A stretch of DNA of 37,752 nucleotides from assembly GCA_964599655.1 (NCBI GenBank), contig CAZRGV010000053.1:1-37752 (forward strand), in the 5' to 3' direction. A model generated the notes under the pieces. That model worked only from the letters and a program-made list of their open reading frames with translations. It made no database searches and had not been told where the DNA came from. Shown piece after piece: positions 1-8,183 of the stretch (positions within the stretch are counted from its first letter, which is position 1; every line of letters begins with the position of its first letter). The stretch is from CAZRGV01 sp964599655. Lineage in GTDB: Bacteria > Planctomycetota > Planctomycetia > Isosphaerales > Isosphaeraceae. The translations under genes and the position numbers were made by a program.

Positions 1-202
1 CCGACAGATCGATCAGCGAGTGCTTGGAAAATAGCTCCAACATATGATCGAGAAACCCGACTCCGGTCCGGATCTCGGCCCGCCCTTGACCGTCAAGGTC
101 GAGCACGAGGCGGATGTCGGTCTCCCGGGTCGTCCGGACAATCTCGGCGGTGCGGCTGGACACGGCGTTTGGCTCGGAACAATCGAAGGTTGGGTTCGTC
201 AC
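1..202 (-). CDS. hisB: Imidazoleglycerol-phosphate dehydratase, N-terminal part (runs off window)
   Basis: This is the 5' end of a minus-strand gene whose remainder lies left of the window. The translation contains SRTAEIVRTTRETDIRL, then LDLDGQGRAEI, then TGVGFLDHMLELFSKHSL. These are the conserved N-terminal blocks of HisB, including the FLDHM histidine that helps bind the catalytic manganese. The enzyme dehydrates imidazole-glycerol phosphate to imidazole-acetol phosphate in cytoplasmic histidine biosynthesis. Two GTG starts are possible. One at 202 gives a 13-residue leader, and one at 163 begins just before SSRTAEI and fits the usual family length better. Neither has a strong ribosome-binding site. 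About 54-67 residues are visible, so catalytic completeness cannot be judged. The family call is confident; the start is not. Confidence 0.88.
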   Translation of the reverse strand, partial: MTNPTFDCSEPNAVSSRTAEIVRTTRETDIRLVLDLDGQGRAEIRTGVGFLDHMLELFSKHSLIDLS

Positions 203-334
203 GTCGCACGTCTCAACAAAACCATAGCAGAAAAAGTTCCGGCGTGCCTCCTTGCGTCCCCGCGCGGCAGTGTTATCATTCCCAAGATCGTAATACTCGG
301 CTCCGTGACTGCACCGGGAAGGACGGAACAAACC

Positions 335-1132
335 ATGATCGAGTCACGTTTGCGAGGTGGCCGGCGACCGAACGGGTTCACTCTGATCGAGTTGCTCGTG
401 GTCATCGGGGTCGTCGGGGTCCTGATCGCTCTGCTGCTGCCCGCCGTCCAGGCGGCTCGAGAGGCGGCCAGGAGCACGCAGTGCAAGAGCCATTTGCACC
501 AGATCGGCATCGCCGTGCAGCAGTACTACGAGACCTGGAACAACCAGTTCTTCCTACACCACCCGTTCGACGCCGACGTGAATGCCTTCGCCAACGCGGC
601 CGACTCGTTCGCCGAGATCTACTGGGAAGACAAGCTGATGCCGTATGTCAATGCGGCCTATGCCAATGAGTCGATCGCCCAGGGCGGTATCGCGGTTGCC
701 GACGAAACGCTCTACCGCTGTCCGTCCGACCTGTCTCGGAGGCGGCCGTACATCAATGAGCACGGAGAGGTCGACGGCATCGCGAACCGGACGAGTTACC
801 TGATGAACTCGCTGCTGAGCCACAAGACCAGGCGGTATGGTTCATGGAACTTCGTGCGATTCCAGCAGGAGATCGGAACCACAAACTTCGTCTGCTTCAA
901 CGAGCGAAACGCCGAGGCTCTGGAAGACGCGCCGGAATCGCGACAGGATGATTACGACATCTGGCTCGGCACGAACACGATCGGGCGCTGGATTGCCTCG
1001 AAGCGGCATGGCAATACGTCGAACGTGCTCTATCTCGATGGCCACGCCCGATCGGCCACTTGGTCACAGGCCCTTCCCGGCATGTATCCAGGGGGCGTCA
1101 TCCTCGAAGACAACGGCTCCTATCCGTTCTGA
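335..1132 (+). CDS. DUF1559 domain protein with type IV pilin-like N-terminal methylation motif
   Basis: This 265-residue protein has an N-terminal prepilin-type signal: a short basic leader, then GFTLIELLVVIGVVGVLIAL with the cleavage glycine and Glu+5, followed by LLPAVQAAREAARSTQC. The rest shows the family pattern: a CPSD motif, a mid-protein NRTSYLMNS block, and a C-terminal HGNTSNVLYLDGHA block. Such proteins are hugely expanded in planctomycetes and are thought to be pseudopilin-like or surface/periplasmic proteins exported by a type II/IV-like route; their exact role is unknown. I chose the ATG at 335 because the open frame upstream (from 44) codes for unrelated sequence overlapping hisB and the pilin signal must be N-terminal. 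The gene is divergent from hisB and appears monocistronic. Confidence 0.93.
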   Translation: MIESRLRGGRRPNGFTLIELLVVIGVVGVLIALLLPAVQAAREAARSTQCKSHLHQIGIAVQQYYETWNNQFFLHHPFDADVNAFANAADSFAEIYWEDKLMPYVNAAYANESIAQGGIAVADETLYRCPSDLSRRRPYINEHGEVDGIANRTSYLMNSLLSHKTRRYGSWNFVRFQQEIGTTNFVCFNERNAEALEDAPESRQDDYDIWLGTNTIGRWIASKRHGNTSNVLYLDGHARSATWSQALPGMYPGGVILEDNGSYPF

Positions 1133-1139
1133 GCCTTCC

Positions 1140-1450
1140 GCGAATCCCACGAACTTGAAGTTCGCGCACCCGGCGGCGGAGAGTGATGATCAAGGCAAAT
1201 CCGACGGGCGCGACACGACACGCAAGCGCAGACGCGAGCAATCCTCCCAGGAGGACGAACACACGCGTAACAAGAGAATGGCCGAGCTGGACGGAGCTGG
1301 CCGCCGGAGAAAAGAGCCGAGGCTCGGCCACCCCATCGACGGATCGGCAATGAGCCAGAAGGCGAGCCGGCGATACCCCCATCCAAAGATCGTCATGCCG
1401 AGACGCCATCACGCTATCGAACACGATGACCATCAGGACGACGACCGAGA
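1140..1450 (-). pseudogene. Possible decayed small membrane-protein gene (two frameshifts)
   Basis: No intact gene is seen here, but the minus strand has coding-like, GC3-rich stretches that swap frame. About 1449-1393 reads a hydrophobic VVVLMVIVFDSVMAS segment. From 1396 to about 1262 a second frame reads FGWGYRRLAFWLIADPSMGW and continues to a LRRPAPSSSAILLLR block. From about 1262 to 1165 the first frame resumes with a clear membrane-like VFVLLGGLLASALACRVAPV followed by GFALIITLRRR. Joining them would give a roughly 100-residue two- or three-helix membrane protein. I do not recognise the family. It could instead be chance reading of GC-rich DNA. AT-rich DNA (1450-1480) separates it from the next gene. 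Confidence 0.3.
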
Positions 1451-1480
1451 TTTAATTTCACTTAATAATCATTCGATCAT

Positions 1481-2173
1481 TTATTTCTTGGGATTCTCAG
1501 GTCGTTTTACTTTTAGCAACCGCGATTCGCTGTGGTCCCATTCCTTGAGTATATCCTCTCCAGCAAGCATGAGCAAGTACCGACACAATTCCTTGAATTC
1601 GTCACTCGCGGCCGAGCCGGCGCGCTCGACAACATGGTACTTGCCGTCGTGAATTCCCTCGACGACGAAGGAGGTCACGTCTCCCGATTGCTGGTTTTCG
1701 GGCACTTCGGTGGGCATGGTATCGAAATTCAGTTTCGAGAGCCTTTGGGTCAGGCCCTCCCACGATTCCCTGCTCAAATCCGAGTCGCGGCGAACGACGA
1801 TTTCGCCCGGACTGAAGCCGCTCGTGCCGTCATGCCGCACCAGGTGCATCGTGTACGACTCCCCCGACTTCGCGACCCTCACACAGGTGGGGTGTTCCAA
1901 CCAGGACAGCCAGAGAAACCGGTAAACGGAAACCTGAGAATCCCTTCGCGAAAGCAGCCAGAGCGACGGTTCCTGAAAGGCTTCGAGCTGGACCGTTAAC
2001 CGATCGACCTTGAGACGATTTGAGGTCGGATCCTCAGGGAAAAAGGCCCCTTCCGGAAAATAGGGGCGATGCGACGGCTGATCCTGCGGTCGAACGGTCA
2101 TCGGCAGGAGAAGGAGGAGGAGAAGTCCACGGCCGATGCAAACGACAAGGCCCGACCATCGAATGTTTAACAT
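1481..2173 (-). CDS. Secreted hypothetical protein
   Basis: This 230-residue protein starts with a signal peptide: a short positive N-terminus, then a leucine run (GRGLLLLLLLPMTVRPQ), with cleavage probably near residue 30. The mature part has no domain I can name. The C-terminal region contains a SFVVEGIHDGKYHVVERAGS block followed by FKELCRYLLMLAGE. I have the impression that similar EG.xxGxYHVVxR ... LAG endings recur in planctomycete secreted proteins of unknown function, so this is inference. The final residues are lysine-rich. The ATG at 2173 gives a complete signal peptide. A perfect TATAAT lies 62-67 bases upstream. It is a hypothetical protein, probably periplasmic or membrane-anchored. 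Confidence 0.75.
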   Translation of the reverse strand: MLNIRWSGLVVCIGRGLLLLLLLPMTVRPQDQPSHRPYFPEGAFFPEDPTSNRLKVDRLTVQLEAFQEPSLWLLSRRDSQVSVYRFLWLSWLEHPTCVRVAKSGESYTMHLVRHDGTSGFSPGEIVVRRDSDLSRESWEGLTQRLSKLNFDTMPTEVPENQQSGDVTSFVVEGIHDGKYHVVERAGSAASDEFKELCRYLLMLAGEDILKEWDHSESRLLKVKRPENPKK

Positions 2174-2597
2174 CGGTGACTTCTATCGAATGTGATCTTG
2201 TTATGACGTTTTATACGACTTTTCAGGACACCTCATTATAGAAAGCAGGCGTAGGGCGGTGAAGCGCACAATCGTGCGCCTCGGCGAATCGGCCAGGTCG
2301 GGCCGGTGAAACCGACGATTCTGCGGGATAACGCCGGTCTTGACGGCTCGATCCCGCTGTCGGAGATTCAAGGGACGAGGCAACGCGGGAACCGGCGGAC
2401 GGACCGCGGAGCGCGATCCGCGACGGCGGGTTCGAACCAAACAGGGAAATGCAAGAATTGACAGACGATGACCTTTGTGGAAGAGTAAACCAATTGTGAG
2501 AAGAGCACAACGGGCGTCCTCGGGAATCCGCAGGCGTTTGGTTCCACGACTCGGGGATGATTCCGTCGGATTCCCACCTGGCGGGGGCGAATACTCC
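2174..2597. other. Divergent intergenic region, no gene seen
   Basis: These 424 bases lie between the divergent hypothetical gene (minus) and the heme/sugar-dehydrogenase gene (plus). Open frames here have no recognisable product. Besides the minus-strand promoter there is a perfect TTGACA at 2458-2463 on the plus strand with only a poor -10 (AAGAGT at 2481) 17 bases later. It is a weak candidate promoter for the downstream gene. Confidence 0.5.
2235..2263 (-). promoter_or_regulatory. Sigma70-like promoter for the secreted hypothetical protein
   Basis: On the minus strand a -35-like TTCACC (2263-2258) and a perfect TATAAT (2240-2235) are separated by 17 bases. The predicted start of transcription near 2228 leaves a leader of about 55 nt before the ATG at 2173. 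The -35 matches four of six consensus bases. Confidence 0.5.
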
Positions 2598-4352
2598 ATG
2601 TCACGATTCCCGTGGATCGTCGTCGTGCTGATGGTCGCGTTTGCGACGGAGTCGAGGGGAGCGGACTCGGCCCAGAAGGAGAGCGGCTCGCGCGGGACCG
2701 CAGCGCTGGAGAATGCCGCTCTTTCCGAGCAGGAGTTGCGGTTTCAGTCTCACGCTCTGACGCACGACGGTAATCCGCAGCGCGGGAAGACTCTGTTCTT
2801 CGACGAGAAGCGGACCCGGTGCGTCACCTGCCACAAGGTTGGGAACAAGGGTGCCGACGTCGGCCCGGACCTGTCGGCGATCGGCGGCAAGTTCGCTCGT
2901 CCACACCTGATCGAGTCGGTTCTGGAGCCCTCTCGGCAGATCGTGGAAGGATTCCGTAGCAGCGTGATCGCGCTCGACGATGGCCGCGTGGAGACAGGCC
3001 TCGTGAAGCGAGAGTCCGCCTCGAGTCTCACGATCGTCGACGCAAATGGCAAAGAGCGGACCCTCCCCAAGGCACAGATCGAAGGCCGGCGCGAGGATTC
3101 CGTGTCGTTGATGCCGAAGGGCCTGGCAAGCTCCCTGACCCCCTCGGAATTCACCGACCTGATCGCCTACCTGGAAACGCTTCGTTCGGGAGGCCAAGGC
3201 ACGCCTGGTTCCGGCGTGGCCGGTGGCATCCATCTTCCTGACGGTTTCGAGGTCTCGGTCATCGCCACCGGGCTGACGGGTTGCACGGCACTGGAAACCA
3301 CAGCCGACGGGCGCGTCTTCGTCTGCGAGCAAACGGGTTCTCTACGCGTCGTCAAACAGGACCGCCTGCTGGAACAACCGGCCCTGACCTTGCCGGTCGA
3401 CCATAACTGGGAACGCGGACTGATCGGCGTAACGGTGGACCCGAACTTTCCGAAGTCGCCTTATGTCTATGTTTGCTACGTCGCCAAGGACCCATACCCG
3501 CATCATCGTGTGAGCCGGTTCACCATGCGTGGAGATGGCGCCGATCCAGGCAGCGAAAAGGTCCTGCTTCAGGGTGACGATCAGACGAAGCTCGGCGGAC
3601 ATGTCCCGGCGGGCCACCAAGGGGGTGCGGTTCACTTCGGTCTCGATGGCAAGCTCTACATCGCCATCGGCGAGCAAACGGCCGGCCAGCCGTCACAGAG
3701 CCTGAGCACCTTCCAGGGCAAGATCTTGCGGATCAACCCCGACGGGAGCATTCCCGACGACAATCCGTTCCTCGCAAAAACAAAAGGCAAGTATCGCTCG
3801 ATCTGGGCGATCGGCCTGCGCAATCCGTTCACATTCGCGATCGACAAATCGAGCGGCGTCATGTGCATCAACGACGTCGGCGACAAGTTCGAGGAAATCA
3901 ATCGCGGCGTCGCGGGCGGGAACTATGGCTGGCCGATCGTCGACGGTCCCACGAGCGATCCTCGCTTCGTCTCTCCCCTGCACTCCTATCCGCACGCGTC
4001 GGTCTGCGGCGGTGATTTCGCTCCCGCCGATCTCGCGTGGCCCGAACGCTTCCGGAGGAAATACTTCTTCGCCGAGTTCATTCACGGCTGGATCAAGACG
4101 CTCGATCCTAACCACCCCGATCGGGTCGAGACGTTCGTCAGCGGCTTGCGAAACCCGGTGGACCTCCGCTTCGCCCGGGACGGGAGCCTGTACGTCCTGC
4201 TCCGCAATGCCTGGGTCATCGATAGCAAGTTCCCGACAAGCACGGGAACGCTCTTGCGAATTCACTATCTTGGCGAGCGCGGGACAACCTCTCGACCGAT
4301 TTCGTTGAAAAATGGCCGGACGATCTCGGAGTCTGGTTTTGCCCGTTTCTGA
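2598..4352 (+). CDS. Secreted c-type heme domain fused to PQQ-type sugar dehydrogenase
   Basis: This 584-residue protein has a signal peptide (SRFPWIVVVLMVAFATESRG) and two domains. Residues about 55-200 are a Pirellula/Verrucomicrobium-type heme-binding domain: GKTLFFDEKRTRCVTCH (CxxCH at 75-79), then VGPDLSAIGGKF, then SLMPKGL, whose Met172 is the likely axial ligand. Residues about 214-555 are a glucose/sorbosone dehydrogenase beta-propeller (HLPDGFEVSVIATGL, WERGLIGVTVDPNF, then GHQGGAVHFGLDGKLYIA carrying a conserved His). Such propellers bind PQQ or calcium and oxidise sugars or aldoses in the periplasm; the heme would accept the electrons. The ATG at 2598 was chosen because it opens the signal peptide; the longer frame from 2475 does not. 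A terminator-like hairpin follows. Confidence 0.9.
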   Translation: MSRFPWIVVVLMVAFATESRGADSAQKESGSRGTAALENAALSEQELRFQSHALTHDGNPQRGKTLFFDEKRTRCVTCHKVGNKGADVGPDLSAIGGKFARPHLIESVLEPSRQIVEGFRSSVIALDDGRVETGLVKRESASSLTIVDANGKERTLPKAQIEGRREDSVSLMPKGLASSLTPSEFTDLIAYLETLRSGGQGTPGSGVAGGIHLPDGFEVSVIATGLTGCTALETTADGRVFVCEQTGSLRVVKQDRLLEQPALTLPVDHNWERGLIGVTVDPNFPKSPYVYVCYVAKDPYPHHRVSRFTMRGDGADPGSEKVLLQGDDQTKLGGHVPAGHQGGAVHFGLDGKLYIAIGEQTAGQPSQSLSTFQGKILRINPDGSIPDDNPFLAKTKGKYRSIWAIGLRNPFTFAIDKSSGVMCINDVGDKFEEINRGVAGGNYGWPIVDGPTSDPRFVSPLHSYPHASVCGGDFAPADLAWPERFRRKYFFAEFIHGWIKTLDPNHPDRVETFVSGLRNPVDLRFARDGSLYVLLRNAWVIDSKFPTSTGTLLRIHYLGERGTTSRPISLKNGRTISESGFARF

Positions 4353-4390
4353 CAACGTACGATGGGTTCAAGGCGAGGTGGAACGATCGC

Positions 4391-4428
4391 CAATCGCACC
4401 CGCCGGCAGGCAGCAGCGGGTGCGATTG
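4391..4428. terminator. Perfect 13-bp hairpin between convergent genes
   Basis: CAATCGCACCCGC (4391-4403) and its exact reverse complement (4416-4428) flank a 12-base loop. It sits between the convergent genes ending at 4352 (plus) and 4452 (minus), so it could serve as a bidirectional terminator. No long U-tract follows on either strand, so intrinsic termination would be weak or factor-assisted. Confidence 0.6.
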
Positions 4429-4451
4429 TGCCCTGTTCTGAGTGGGCTGCG

Positions 4452-5066
4452 TCATGAGGTGAGGGACCGTCGTCTTCGCCGTCTCTGCGCGACCCCGAGA
4501 CCGATCAGCCCGGCCATGCTGGCCGAGAGGAACGTTGAGGGCTCGGGAACCGCGTTTCGGGACGTGTAGGTGAAATTGTCCGCGTAGACGGAACTCCCAT
4601 TGAGCGCCGGAGCCCGCGCACCAAAGATCGCATAGGCGATATCAGGGTCGGACAGGGTCAGAGTCTCCATGCCTGTAAAGGTGTCCGGAATCAACAGCGT
4701 CGTCGAATTCAGCAGTGTTCCGGACGAATTGTAGATTTCGAGAAACAGCGTGTCGGCGTCGGCATCGTAATCACCCAGATCCACGGAGACGGAGGTCGCC
4801 CCGCCGGCGATATCGGCGCGGAGTTCCAGCCGAGGAGAATTGTCGTCGAGAAGGCCCTTCGTTCCATTCGGCGTGATCGCAGTGATGATCTGACCACCGC
4901 CTCCCGAGGCGGTGAACGTGACACCGCTCTCCGTGTAGGAGGCAAAGGGACCAGCGGGAGCCGACTCGAAGTCGATGACCACGCTCGCCTGGACCCGATC
5001 CGCTGCAAAGACCGTAAGGCTGATTACGGCGAGAACCCACCCGCACCGTTTGAACCCTCTCATCAT
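4452..5066 (-). CDS. PEP-CTERM sorting domain protein
   Basis: This 204-residue exported protein has an N-terminal signal peptide (RCGWVLAVISLTVFAADRVQ then A) and a C-terminal sorting signal: VPEPSTF, a hydrophobic SASMAGLIGLGVAQ stretch, and an arginine-rich tail (RRRRRR). This tripartite tail is recognised by exosortase, which removes it and leads to surface or matrix attachment. The middle (VIDFESAPAGPFASYTESGV, then SVSVDLGDYDADADTLFLEI) resembles PEP-CTERM beta-sandwich proteins built around fine jelly-roll folds. The start is the first of two adjacent ATGs at 5066, preceded by AGGGAG six bases upstream; a TTG at 5108 is less likely. No exosortase gene is visible in the window. Its binding target is unknown. 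Confidence 0.88.
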   Translation of the reverse strand: MMRGFKRCGWVLAVISLTVFAADRVQASVVIDFESAPAGPFASYTESGVTFTASGGGGQIITAITPNGTKGLLDDNSPRLELRADIAGGATSVSVDLGDYDADADTLFLEIYNSSGTLLNSTTLLIPDTFTGMETLTLSDPDIAYAIFGARAPALNGSSVYADNFTYTSRNAVPEPSTFLSASMAGLIGLGVAQRRRRRRSLTS

Positions 5067-5257
5067 AGGGTACTCCCTGCTTGGGGTCGACTTGGACCGC
5101 CTCAGCACGACATCCGCCTTGGATGTGATGAGGGCGTCACTTAGAACCCAAAGACGGATTTTAGTTGCACCGACTTTTCGATTTCAATCAAATTTTTTCT
5201 GAACCAGAAACTTTACGCAACATAGATGTGACTGACTCTGATATTGTGTACTTTTTG

Positions 5258-5263
5258 TATAAT
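5258..5263 (+). promoter_or_regulatory. TATAAT box in AT-rich leader of the endonuclease V gene
   Basis: The 280 bases between the PEP-CTERM gene and endonuclease V are unusually AT-rich around 5160-5290. A perfect TATAAT lies at 5258-5263 and would start transcription near 5270, about 78 nt before the ATG at 5348. No good -35 lies at 16-18 bases; the best sequence there is weak. A small hairpin (ACATCC/GGATGT) lies near 5110-5126. Nothing else is seen in this spacer. Confidence 0.45.
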
Positions 5264-5347
5264 CACATGCTATTAATATCAACTTTGAGTTCACTGCGCC
5301 ATCGGCCGGGGCCTCGCGGTAGGAATAAGTGTCAAGGGCGAACCATT

Positions 5348-6046
5348 ATGAAGATTCCGACGCGACATCGCTGGGACCTCGACCCGTCGGAGGCTCGGGC
5401 GCTACAGGCGCGGCTGGCGGCGGACGTCGACACGACAAAGCCACTGAAGCCGTGGCGTCGGATTGCGGCGGCCGACGTGTCGTACGACCGGGGAGACACC
5501 GTGCTCTTCGCGGCCGTGGTCGTGGTGGAGGCCCCGTCGTTCGCGCTGGTCGAGCGAGTCGGCGTGTCGGGTCCCGCGACCTTTCCGTACGTTCCCGGCC
5601 TGCTCTCATTTCGCGAGGCCCCGGCGTTGATCGAGGCGTTTCGCAAGCTGAAAACGAGGCCCGACGTGGTGCTTTGCGACGGCCAGGGGGTCGCGCACCC
5701 GAGACGGCTGGGAATTGCCAGCCACCTGGGGCTGTGGCTCGGTTTGCCGACGGTCGGTTGCGCCAAGAGCCATCTGTTCGGCCAGTACGAGGAACCGGGC
5801 CGCGATCGAGGCTCGTGGAGTCCGCTTCGCGCGGGGAATGAGGTCGTCGGCGCGGTGTTGCGGACAAGGACTGGTGTCAAGCCCTTGTTCGTTTCACCAG
5901 GGCATCTCTGCGACCTGGACGGAGCGATCTCGCTGGTGCTCGAAACCGCCGTGAAGTACCGGCTGCCAGCACCGGCAAGGATGGCGCACGATTACGTGAA
6001 TCAGATCCGTAGGGCAGTCAAGGCCGGTGAGCCGATCCCACCCTGA
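5348..6046 (+). CDS. nfi: Endonuclease V (deoxyinosine 3' endonuclease)
   Basis: This 232-residue enzyme nicks DNA at the second phosphodiester bond 3' to deoxyinosine and other deaminated bases, starting alternative excision repair in the cytoplasm. Visible blocks are AADVSY (Asp43), PYVPGLLSFREAPALIEA (Tyr81 of the strand-separating wedge, Glu90), LCDGQGVAHPRRLGIASHLG (Asp111), PTVGCAKSHLFG and VSPGHLCD. The acidic residues sit almost exactly where the metal-binding Asp43, Glu89 and Asp110 are in the Thermotoga enzyme, so it looks catalytically complete. The ATG at 5348 was chosen over the open frame from 5165 because the family begins here and the upstream part is AT-rich noncoding DNA. 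It is convergent with the next gene, only 15 bases apart. Confidence 0.95.
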   Translation: MKIPTRHRWDLDPSEARALQARLAADVDTTKPLKPWRRIAAADVSYDRGDTVLFAAVVVVEAPSFALVERVGVSGPATFPYVPGLLSFREAPALIEAFRKLKTRPDVVLCDGQGVAHPRRLGIASHLGLWLGLPTVGCAKSHLFGQYEEPGRDRGSWSPLRAGNEVVGAVLRTRTGVKPLFVSPGHLCDLDGAISLVLETAVKYRLPAPARMAHDYVNQIRRAVKAGEPIPP

Positions 6047-6061
6047 GCGAAACTCCGTCGC

Positions 6062-6541
6062 TCATCGCCTTGGCCCCTGTGCGAAGTACGCGCGCGGATT
6101 GGGGACAACGACCGGGATCGTCTTGCCCGCCGAACCCTTCGAGTCGCTGGCCGCCACGAGAATGTAGTAGTGCCGGCCGGACGGGTCTTTCGCCGAGGAC
6201 CATGCCTGAAGGTAGATCGTGAAGGAATACGACAGGTATCCCTTTTTGTAGGGCTTGAGGCTCAAGCGTCGGGCCGGCTCGACGCGACGGTATTCATCGA
6301 CCACCTGAAACCGAGCATCGGGAGGCGTCTTGCCAGGCTCGGTGATGAGGCCCGAAACGGTGACCGGAACGTACCGACCCGACGGAGGAAGGATGTTCGG
6401 CGTCGCCTTGGCGGTGACAGCGAGTGAGGCCAGTGAGGTTCGTTCCTCAAGCCGCGCGAGTTCGGGGCGGCACCGCGGCGAGCGTCGACGCTTCGACTCC
6501 TGTCGAGGCCGCGAACGACCAGGCCACCGGAGGTGGAACAT
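6062..6541 (-). CDS. Small planctomycete protein with LEPxLL-like N-terminus
   Basis: This 159-residue protein has a basic N-terminal stretch ending in RPELARLEERTSLASLAV, which resembles the planctomycete LEPR-XLL type leader seen in the large protein at 9133-12465. The body (LPPSGRYVPVTVSGLI, then ARFQVVDEYRRVEPA, then YSFTIYLQAW, then GRHYYILVAASDSKGSAG) reads like one immunoglobulin-like beta-sandwich domain; similar FVPVTVSG/VxDEYxxxEP segments occur in planctomycete secreted proteins. The start at 6541 is supported by AAGGAG seven to eight bases upstream, an unusually good site for this window. About 240 bases upstream (6542-6782) hold no gene I can support. The function is unknown; export is inferred from the leader. 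Confidence 0.72.
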   Translation of the reverse strand: MFHLRWPGRSRPRQESKRRRSPRCRPELARLEERTSLASLAVTAKATPNILPPSGRYVPVTVSGLITEPGKTPPDARFQVVDEYRRVEPARRLSLKPYKKGYLSYSFTIYLQAWSSAKDPSGRHYYILVAASDSKGSAGKTIPVVVPNPRAYFAQGPRR

Positions 6542-6782
6542 CGAGCAGCTCCTTCCGCTTCCGCGATTCGGGGCGATGGCGGCTCAACGTCGTCTCGTTC
6601 CGGAGGAGACAGAGGGGGACGCGGTCGATCACGCCCGCCGATTGGCCAACCGGAACGACTTCGCCTTACGTCGTGCGCAAGGCACGAACGACCGACATGG
6701 AGATCGTATCGGTCGAGTCGATCCGGAAACTGAAACCGATCGCAATGATTTGGTGGGAAGCGGGCACCATTGGCGATTGACC

Positions 6783-8183
6783 TCACGGTTTGGTCGACGG
6801 CCTCTTCATCCGGTTCCAGACGACGTAGACCGGTATCCCCAGAAGGATTCCGACCAGTGAGAGGCCGGAAACCCGAGGTCGTTCGTAAAAGGCGGCACCG
6901 GCCAGAAGGCCTGTCATCACGAGATAGATGGCGGGAACCACCGGATAACCCGGCGTGCGGAACGGCCTGGGCATGTCGGGACGCCGCCATCGAAGGACAT
7001 ACACGGCGCTGACGGTCAACATCGAGAACAGGGCCAGGCCGACGCCCGAGTAAAAGAGAATTGTCTCGAAATGGCCGGTCCAGAGCAGCACGAGCGACCA
7101 GCCCACTTGCAAGACCGTGGCAATCGCCGGAGTGCCTGATCGACGGGTCAGGCGCCCCGCCAGGGCCGGAAACTGCCCGGCATGCGCCATCGCATAGGCC
7201 ACGCGAGGACCCGTCAGAACGTAAGCGCTCAACGACGCCAGCAAGGTCAGGCCGATCGCCACCGACAGCGGCCCGGCAATGCGCGCTCCGAAGAGCCGGA
7301 CGGACGCCACTTGCGCGATCGGCGCAACGACATCCACACCTTGCGTATTGCTCGGGTCGTCGACGATTCGGTGCAGGTCGTCGGCCGAAAGAGCCAGGGC
7401 GTAGAAAAGATTCAGCGCGAGGTAGAGCACGACGACCAGGCCCGTACCCAGCAAGATCGCGCGCGGAAGCCGCCGCTGCGGCTCCTCGATCTCACCGGCG
7501 AGATAGGACGCGGCGTTCCAGCCGGTATAGGCATACGAGATGTAGACCAGGGACGAAAGCATCGAGACGACCAGCGGCATACCGAACGTGGGACGGTCAT
7601 CCAAATGCGACCAGCGGCCCCAGCCGGCCACCAACCCTGCGATCGCGAGCGAGCCGAGAATGGCCAGCTTGGTGATCGTGGTTCCGCCCTGCACGCGGAT
7701 CGTGCTGCCCCGGCCCAGGATGTGGACGATCGCCAGCAAAACGATGGCCACTGTGGCCACGCCAAGCTGGGCGTACTGAGCCGTATCGCCTTTCAAATCC
7801 AGCGGTGCCAGCAGGTATTTCGCCGAGGCGAAACTGGTGACGGCGATCGGGCCGCCGAATCCGATCAGGAACGAGACCCAACCCGAGAGGAAGGCCGCGA
7901 GCGGTCCATACGCTTCGTACAGGAAAACGTAATCGCCACCCGACCGGGGAATGGCCGCCGAAAGCTCGGCCAGAGCCAGCGCGCCGCAAAGCGCCACCAG
8001 GCCGCCGATGACCCAGAGACCGAGCATCAATTGGTTGCTGCCGACGAAGAAAACCGTGTACCCCGACGTCGTGAGAACACCGGTCCCTACCATGCTGGCG
8101 ACGACGACAAAGGTCGCCGTCGCCATGCCGAAACCGGCTGGTGGCGCCCCGGCGTCGGTACTCGCTTCCGATCCGGTGGCCAT
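6783..8183 (-). CDS. APC-family amino acid permease
   Basis: This protein of about 466 residues has roughly twelve hydrophobic segments and belongs to the amino acid-polyamine-organocation superfamily. The first helix carries the characteristic unwound motif (TATFVVVASMVGTGVLTTSG), followed by GALALAELSAAIPRSGGDYV and FLYEAYGPLAAFLSGWVSF. Its position in the family suggests proton- or antiport-driven uptake or exchange of amino acids across the inner membrane; the substrate cannot be told. The ATG at 8183 shares its A with the stop codon of the upstream methyltransferase (TGATG), so the two are probably translationally coupled; a TTG one codon earlier is the alternative. The loop near residues 290-300 (VDDPSNTQGVDVVAPIA) is typical for the group. 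Confidence 0.9.
   Translation of the reverse strand: MATGSEASTDAGAPPAGFGMATATFVVVASMVGTGVLTTSGYTVFFVGSNQLMLGLWVIGGLVALCGALALAELSAAIPRSGGDYVFLYEAYGPLAAFLSGWVSFLIGFGGPIAVTSFASAKYLLAPLDLKGDTAQYAQLGVATVAIVLLAIVHILGRGSTIRVQGGTTITKLAILGSLAIAGLVAGWGRWSHLDDRPTFGMPLVVSMLSSLVYISYAYTGWNAASYLAGEIEEPQRRLPRAILLGTGLVVVLYLALNLFYALALSADDLHRIVDDPSNTQGVDVVAPIAQVASVRLFGARIAGPLSVAIGLTLLASLSAYVLTGPRVAYAMAHAGQFPALAGRLTRRSGTPAIATVLQVGWSLVLLWTGHFETILFYSGVGLALFSMLTVSAVYVLRWRRPDMPRPFRTPGYPVVPAIYLVMTGLLAGAAFYERPRVSGLSLVGILLGIPVYVVWNRMKRPSTKP

Noticed and set aside
837..1652. 271-residue plus-strand frame
   Set aside because: Out-of-frame reading of the DUF1559 gene followed by noncoding DNA; composition atypical.
5165..5347. 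N-terminal extension of endonuclease V
   Set aside because: AT-rich, contains a TATAAT box, and the extra residues do not match the family.
6424..6780. 118-residue plus-strand frame near the small LEPxLL-like protein
   Set aside because: Overlaps the real minus-strand gene and its leader; no recognisable motif.
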